Assembly (NCBI GenBank): GCA_937958345.1
Contig: CALGNW010000290.1
Location: 1 to 13,136 of the forward strand
Length of the DNA: 13,136 nt
Source of the DNA: an uncultured Neomegalonema sp.
GTDB lineage: Bacteria > Pseudomonadota > Alphaproteobacteria > Rhodobacterales > Rhodobacteraceae
Direction: 5' to 3'
The position numbers were made by a program, and so were the translations under genes. Positions 12,758 to 13,136 of this stretch are shown piece after piece. The notes beneath the pieces are model-generated. The model ran no database searches and had not been told where the DNA came from. It was given only the letters and a program-made list of their open reading frames with translations. Position 1 is the stretch's first letter; the number at the start of each line of letters is the position of its first letter.

Positions 12758-13136
12758 TTACCCCTCAACCGACAGGTCAAAGTTTTCGCCGGGGAAGTAT
12801 TTCGCAAGGCGCACATCACCGGTACGGGCGTGCCCCTCCATACCCTCAAGGCGCGAGATACGGGCACAGGATTGCGCGATGTCGCGGTTCGCTTCACGCG
12901 ACATTTTCTGCCACGTCACGGTCTTCATAAACTTGTGAACCGACAGACCGCCCGAATATTTCGCCGCGCCCTTGGTTGGCAGGACGTGGTTCGTTCCCGA
13001 ACACTTGTCGCCATAGGCAACCGTGGTTTCCTCACCGAGGAACAACGAGCCATAGTTGCGCAGGGTCGCCAGCCACCAATCCAGGTCATCCGCCTGAATT
13101 TGCAGATGCTCGGACGCATACTCGTCCGAAACCTTC
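12758..13136 (-). CDS. hpsN: Histidinol dehydrogenase family protein, HpsN-like; N-terminal part outside window
   Basis: The C-terminal ~125 residues of an NAD-dependent, zinc-binding dehydrogenase; the frame is open to the window end, so the gene is truncated by the edge. It reads VSDEYASEHLQIQADDLDWW, then NYGSLFLGEETTVAYGDK, GTNHVLPTKGAAKYSGGL and SVHKFMKTVTWQK, ending RISRLEGMEGHARTGDVRLA and KYFPGENFDLSVEG. The SEHL and GTNHVLPT segments match the substrate/zinc region of histidinol dehydrogenase. The GEETTVAYGDK segment and the RLEGMEGHARTGD tail differ from true HisD and match the paralogues that I remember as sulfopropanediol (DHPS) 3-dehydrogenase, HpsN, common in Roseobacters. That would mean use of organosulfonates from algae. 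Genuine HisD remains possible because the N-terminal half is missing, so the symbol is tentative. Confidence 0.8.
   Translation of the reverse strand, partial: KVSDEYASEHLQIQADDLDWWLATLRNYGSLFLGEETTVAYGDKCSGTNHVLPTKGAAKYSGGLSVHKFMKTVTWQKMSREANRDIAQSCARISRLEGMEGHARTGDVRLAKYFPGENFDLSVEG

Noticed and set aside
12478..12897. A 139-codon open frame on the - strand across the repeats and the HpsN-like gene
   Set aside because: It overlaps a well-supported gene in another frame, and its repeated segments are just the two 76-bp DNA repeats read in different frames.

Overview
This window looks like chromosomal DNA from an alphaproteobacterium, most likely a marine Rhodobacteraceae (Roseobacter-group) member. 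The evidence is protein character: an FnrL-type regulator with a CGECPIRHRAVCSGC-like N-terminus, urease proteins of alphaproteobacterial type, an HpsN-like histidinol dehydrogenase paralogue, a DUF3108 protein and a MeaB GTPase. Most genes are GC-rich, densely packed and start within, or a few bases after, the gene before. No database search was possible, so taxonomy and most product names rest on remembered family motifs.

Left part (1-3767, + strand): the 3' part of a urease operon. It holds the C-terminal three quarters of ureC, then an intruding HNH endonuclease gene, then ureE, ureF and ureG. All junctions from the HNH gene to ureG overlap by 4-8 bases. UreC is the nickel catalytic subunit, UreE delivers nickel, and UreF and UreG are the activation chaperone and GTPase. 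The HNH gene is clearly richer in A+T than its neighbours and has no known role in urease maturation. It is the most unusual item in the window. A gene for an HU/IHF-family DNA-binding protein follows at 3894-4178.

Middle part (4303-10726, - strand): one long run of eight genes, read from right to left. It begins with a small SCP2-type sterol/lipid-binding protein and a serine alpha/beta hydrolase. A CoxE-like von Willebrand A protein and MeaB (a chaperone GTPase of B12-dependent acyl-CoA mutases) follow. Next come a secreted 153-residue protein and an ABC-2 exporter pair resembling those encoded near PQQ alcohol dehydrogenases. An FNR-type oxygen-sensing regulator ends the run. The last part forms tight sub-operons (GTGA and ATGA overlaps).

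Right part (10839-13136): a secreted TPR protein on the + strand converges, 18 bases apart, on a secreted DUF3108 protein on the - strand. A 515-base gene-free stretch follows. It contains two near-identical 76-bp repeats, each with a terminator-like 10-bp hairpin. The window ends inside the C-terminal part of an HpsN-like (sulfopropanediol dehydrogenase type) histidinol dehydrogenase family gene on the - strand.

I see no complete mobile element, CRISPR array, tRNA or rRNA. The candidates for something not standard are the HNH gene inside the urease operon and the paired hairpin repeats.
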